Shown in pieces: positions 20,170 to 23,717 of a stretch of 23,717 nt of DNA. Under the pieces are notes generated by a model. The model was not told where the DNA came from, searched no databases, and worked only from the letters and a program-made list of their open reading frames with translations. Source of the stretch: a virus; the IMG/VR virus record IMGVR_UViG_3300046003_005304, positions 1-23,717 of that record, one strand, 5' to 3'. The first letter of the stretch is position 1, and each line of letters opens with the position of its first letter. The position numbers and the translations under genes are program-made.

Positions 20170-23100
20170 TCAACCCGCCGCCATTAAACGTTGGCTGCGC
20201 TGCATATCGGCAAGCTGTCCTTGTACGCCTGCCAGCATATCGGCATTAACGTTGCCAGATTCTGCCGTGACTTTTACAAGGCTTGCCGTAATACGAATTA
20301 GAGAATCCATCTTACCGTCTAAGCTGCTACCGCCGCCGCTATTGATTGATTGCAAAGCACCCATACCAATGCGAGAAGCCGCCGCACGATTCACCACAAA
20401 TTCGCCACTGGTAAGCATTGCAGGGATGGTATCAATACCGCCGCCCCCTGTTACAAGACCGCCAGTTGCAAAGCCCTTAGCGCCTGCTGCCCGCATAGCT
20501 GCAATGATTGCAGATTCCTTGCCCACCGCCGCTGCTGATAATTGACCTGCACCCGTTGCGCCCGTATAACCTGTAACACTACGATAAATCGCTTCTGTTT
20601 GACCCACCGTTAAGCCGCTAGATGTAACCTCGTTAAGGTTGCGCCCTGCTGCATTGCTTGTGCCACCTGTAAATACGTCACGGCCTGTTTGTAATGCCGC
20701 AACCATGCGGTTAAAGCCATCCTGCAACACCTGAATTTGATTAGCAGCTGCTTGTGCAATGCCTTCCTGAATGGATACTTGCCGCGTGAATACCGAAAGT
20801 GTTGCTCTGCTCAAAGCTTCCGCCCTATCACGGTCTTGAGCGTAAACCATATTAAATCCGTTTACTTCACCAGAAAGCTCAAGGAAAGCAGGCAATAGCT
20901 GGCGCAATTCTTCCGCTGCACCTGCATCACCTAATTGAGCTTTTGCACCTAATACCTCAACTTGTGAGCGAATAGCTGCAAGCCGCTCTACAGGTGCAAG
21001 CGGCGAAAATTTACCGACAGTCAATTCCTGAATAAAATCAGTAAAGCTTTCTTTAATGCGGCTGAAACGTTGCACAAATTCATTTGCAGCCCGCGCTTGT
21101 TCGTTAAGCGCTTCAATTTGCAAATTCATTGTAGTAGTTAAAACGGTTTCAATCTCTGCAATTTTGGCCTGAACTTCAAACGCTTCTAATGCTTCTTTTT
21201 GCTCTTTATATAATTGATTGATTCGGTCTAATGGCAACCCTAACCGCTTTGCTTGCTCAATTATTGGATTAAATCTTTTATTTAATTCCGTCATTGCAGC
21301 ATCAAAACGCGATATAGGATTAATCATTTCTTCAAATGATTTTAAAAATTCAATATCAGAAATTGCTTGGTCAACATTTGAGAAATCAACATTTTTTAAA
21401 GCCGCAGAAACAGCATCGCTAAACTTGCGTGTAGTGTTTTCGGTAAAATCTTTAAACAATGCCTCTAATAAGTCGCCCGCTTCTTTAAATTGTTTCCGCA
21501 AAGGCGAATCAGTATCAAACACTTTTAAATCTGTACCCTTTGCAAATTCAAAACCATACCTTTGAGAAACTGCAATCGATAACTTATCAGTAATATTGAA
21601 AAGCTTTGCCATAGCAGCCGCGCTACCAGAAAGCGCATCCACCATATCTTGGTTTTCTTGGCTAAACTTATCACCACGCAATCCGCCACGCGCTAAAATT
21701 TCGCCAGTTTCTAAATTTGTCGAACCCGTCTGCATACGGCTTGAAGGCTTTTTATTGCCAAATAATCCGCCGATTGCGTTTCCAATAAACGAACCTATCA
21801 TAGGGCCGAGTATCGGAACGGGAATAAACGAACCCGCAATGGCTCCTACAGTTCCGCCTATATCAGCACCGATTCCACGCTGTCCAAATATTGCATTAGC
21901 TCCTAAGTTTCCTGCAAAACCACCAGCAGCACCACCAAGGGAACCACCAAAAGAGCCATTAGTTAAACTGCTTGCCGACGAAAGGCCAGTACCAGCAGCC
22001 GCTCTACCGCTCCATGGTAAGATTTCTCCCATACCAAAAGCACTGCCAAGTTTATCAAGCCCCATTCCCAGCATATCACCGCCACCAAATAGATTCATGG
22101 CGCTTGAACCTATGCTGGAAAGATTGCCTAAACTAAAACCGCCACCAGCAGAACCAGCACCCATCATGCCCGCAATATTAAGCCCCTGCGCCCCAAATAT
22201 TTGTAGCGTGGCCATCTCCGCCGCCATTCGGAAAAATATCTTTTTAATTGCACCAGCCGCATCCGCCGCGCTATCAATCGAACCATCAAAAACGCCCTCA
22301 AACGTATCAGTAATAACATTCTGAATGTTTTTCATCGCGTTGATGTAAGGCTCTTCCATTAAGCGGCGGTTTTCTTCTGCTTGTTCCTGTAACTTTGCGG
22401 TGGTTTCTTCTTGCGCTTTAATGGCAGCTTTTGCTGCGTTGTTCGCTTTTACATTTTTAACAATTTCAGCAGCCTGTTTTTTCTGCGCCTCGGTCAGAGT
22501 GCCATAACGCTCTTCTAATTTTTTAAGCTCAAGCTCCACGTCATAGGCGGCTTTTGCTTGCTCATCCATCCCCATCGTTACGGTTTCATAAGTTGCCGCT
22601 GCCTGCATTTCATCAAGTGATTTCTGCAATTCATCGGCGGCTTTTTTTGCCGTTTTCATCTTATCAGCAAGGCCACCTTTGGGAGCCGAACCACCAGCCT
22701 TACCACCGCCCGAACCTTTACCAGAAAGCGCATCATTCAGCTTATTTTGAAGCTGGTATAATTCACCAAGTGCCTTAATGTTTTTGGTATATTCGCCGCG
22801 TGTTTCCGTTTCAGCATCAAGATTAAACGCTTTCAATAATGGGTTACTTGTACCCGCCGCAATTTTCGCTTTAAACTCTAATTCCGTTTGACGTAATTTT
22901 ACATTTGCTTCTGCATCAAGGATTTTTGCTTTTACAGATTCAAGGCGATCCGCTGCGTTATCTCTTAACGCCTTTGATTCTTCTTCTAGCTTTGTTTTAT
23001 TCTGGCCTGTGCTTTCCGCCAGCTTGTCATTCATAACAGCAAGGTCATCCGCTGCCTTGCTTGCGTCATCCATTTCAACGCGCAGTCTTTCAAGGTTTTC

Positions 23101-23717
23101 TTGCGCCTCGCTGCTTGAGTCAGAAAAAGCATAAATAGCCGTAGCCGCAAGGATTGCAACGCCGACTGGACCACCTAATAGAGCCATGCCGCGTGAGGCC
23201 AGTGTAGCAGCACCGCTAACCCCAACTAATGCCTTAGCCGCCAAAACAGAGCGGCCTTCCATTACACCAAGCGCAACTTGCACTGCCGCCAACTGCCTAG
23301 CCAGAATAATAGATTGCGCCCCCGCCATAACAGCAGCCCCAGCATACCTTGCACCAACCGCCGTTGCAGCAAATACTGCAACATCCGCAATAGCCTCAAA
23401 GTTTTCCGCTAAACCGTCAATGGATAGAGATAGCGTGCTAGTTGAGCTTGCGATTGCGTCACTTTTACCAATATAGCTTAAAAAAGCATTATCCAAGCGA
23501 GTAAGGGAGCGCGAAACAGTTGCCCCCATTTGTTCATATTCGGCATTAATGGTTGCAGCCCCGCGCTGTAATGCGCTTAAAAACTTATCAGTTGAAAGCT
23601 CGCCAGATTCCGCCATTTTTTTCATTTCGGCAGGAACGCGTAATCCTAACTCCTGCGCCACCACTTGCGCTAGGCGAGGGGCTTGGTCAATCAGCGAATT
23701 AATCTCTTGTGACGTCC
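20170..23717 (-). CDS. tail tape measure protein, 5' end cut by the window edge
   Basis: An open frame of at least 1181 residues that continues past the right edge; a GTG at 23664 is internal and not needed. The first visible residues (LAQVVAQELGLRVPAEMKKM, then AESGELSTDKFLSALQRGA) match the N-terminal tape-measure domain of lambda gpH-like proteins. Hydrophobic stretches (GVAILAATAIYAF near 23129-23168; Gly/Ile/Pro-rich SFIPVPILGPMIGSFIG near 21790-21840) alternate with long charged helices of coiled-coil type. The C-terminus has TSGEFVVNRAAASRIG, a common tape-measure ending. It sets tail length and helps DNA enter the cell. It is transcribed leftward into the tail-tip genes. Confidence 0.92.
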   Translation of the reverse strand, partial: TSQEINSLIDQAPRLAQVVAQELGLRVPAEMKKMAESGELSTDKFLSALQRGAATINAEYEQMGATVSRSLTRLDNAFLSYIGKSDAIASSTSTLSLSIDGLAENFEAIADVAVFAATAVGARYAGAAVMAGAQSIILARQLAAVQVALGVMEGRSVLAAKALVGVSGAATLASRGMALLGGPVGVAILAATAIYAFSDSSSEAQENLERLRVEMDDASKAADDLAVMNDKLAESTGQNKTKLEEESKALRDNAADRLESVKAKILDAEANVKLRQTELEFKAKIAAGTSNPLLKAFNLDAETETRGEYTKNIKALGELYQLQNKLNDALSGKGSGGGKAGGSAPKGGLADKMKTAKKAADELQKSLDEMQAAATYETVTMGMDEQAKAAYDVELELKKLEERYGTLTEAQKKQAAEIVKNVKANNAAKAAIKAQEETTAKLQEQAEENRRLMEEPYINAMKNIQNVITDTFEGVFDGSIDSAADAAGAIKKIFFRMAAEMATLQIFGAQGLNIAGMMGAGSAGGGFSLGNLSSIGSSAMNLFGGGDMLGMGLDKLGSAFGMGEILPWSGRAAAGTGLSSASSLTNGSFGGSLGGAAGGFAGNLGANAIFGQRGIGADIGGTVGAIAGSFIPVPILGPMIGSFIGNAIGGLFGNKKPSSRMQTGSTNLETGEILARGGLRGDKFSQENQDMVDALSGSAAAMAKLFNITDKLSIAVSQRYGFEFAKGTDLKVFDTDSPLRKQFKEAGDLLEALFKDFTENTTRKFSDAVSAALKNVDFSNVDQAISDIEFLKSFEEMINPISRFDAAMTELNKRFNPIIEQAKRLGLPLDRINQLYKEQKEALEAFEVQAKIAEIETVLTTTMNLQIEALNEQARAANEFVQRFSRIKESFTDFIQELTVGKFSPLAPVERLAAIRSQVEVLGAKAQLGDAGAAEELRQLLPAFLELSGEVNGFNMVYAQDRDRAEALSRATLSVFTRQVSIQEGIAQAAANQIQVLQDGFNRMVAALQTGRDVFTGGTSNAAGRNLNEVTSSGLTVGQTEAIYRSVTGYTGATGAGQLSAAAVGKESAIIAAMRAAGAKGFATGGLVTGGGGIDTIPAMLTSGEFVVNRAAASRIGMGALQSINSGGGSSLDGKMDSLIRITASLVKVTAESGNVNADMLAGVQGQLADMQRSQRLMAAG

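Noticed and set aside
20039-20545. 168-codon rightward frame across the tape measure/tail-tip junction
   Set aside because: It is antisense to two well-supported leftward genes, with shadow-like composition and no start signal.
21596-22324. 242-codon rightward frame opposite the tape measure gene
   Set aside because: It is Pro/Ala/Ile-rich in the manner of a reverse-strand shadow of a Gly/Ala-rich coiled-coil gene, has no ribosome site, and lies wholly antisense to the tape measure.
1-23717. Integrase, attachment site, tRNA or transposase
   Set aside because: No tyrosine or serine recombinase, transposase motif, cloverleaf or terminal inverted repeat was seen on either strand, so a temperate lifestyle is neither shown nor excluded.

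Overview
The window is part of a tailed double-stranded DNA phage genome, most likely a siphovirus. The tail genes and tape measure are long, and no contractile-tail genes are visible. The host is Gram-negative: the lysis cassette holds an overlapping inner-membrane/outer-membrane lipoprotein spanin pair next to a GH24 lysozyme. The DNA is moderately AT-rich. Genes are tightly packed, with many ATGA-type start/stop overlaps and strong AGGAG-like ribosome sites. No integrase, tRNA or bacterial chromosomal gene was seen, so the host genus cannot be named from this window.

Layout. (1) Positions 1-1962: a leftward cluster of small genes ending in an HNH endonuclease, which in many phages lies beside the terminase; the terminase would lie left of base 1. 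(2) Positions 1963-2479: a gene-free divergent control region with duplicated iteron-like repeats, outward-facing promoter candidates and small palindromes; it is a candidate replication origin and early switch. (3) Positions 2480-8055: a rightward early operon with a Cro/CI-like regulator, a CHC2-TOPRIM-VirE/D5-type primase-helicase, an SF2 helicase, a VRR-NUC nuclease, a YqaJ-type exonuclease, an unidentified recombination-module protein and an SSB-like protein with a DDTIPF tail, closed by a terminator. (4) Positions 8104-10409: a separate transcription unit with a Prs-like kinase and a NAMPT-like transferase, the signature of the phage NAD+ reconstitution pathway NARP1, which counters NAD+-depleting immunity. 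(5) Positions 10455-13124: about a dozen small accessory genes, including a Lar-like zinc protein, two small Cys-rich proteins, a two-helix membrane protein and a very short secreted protein, ended by strong terminators. (6) Positions 13312-14886: a leftward lysis cassette (spanins, holin candidates, lysozyme). (7) Positions 14886-23717: leftward tail genes (fibre or receptor-binding proteins, tail-tip proteins, and the tape measure cut by the right edge).

How it fits together. All leftward genes can be read as one late arm that starts at the control region, runs out of the left edge through terminase and head genes, re-enters at the right edge with the tail genes on a circular map, and ends in lysis at 13312. 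The rightward arm carries replication, recombination and counter-defence. The two arms converge at 13125-13312. Several real genes are shorter than 60 codons and are easily missed; they were recovered here by translating between the larger ORFs and checking ribosome sites and overlaps.
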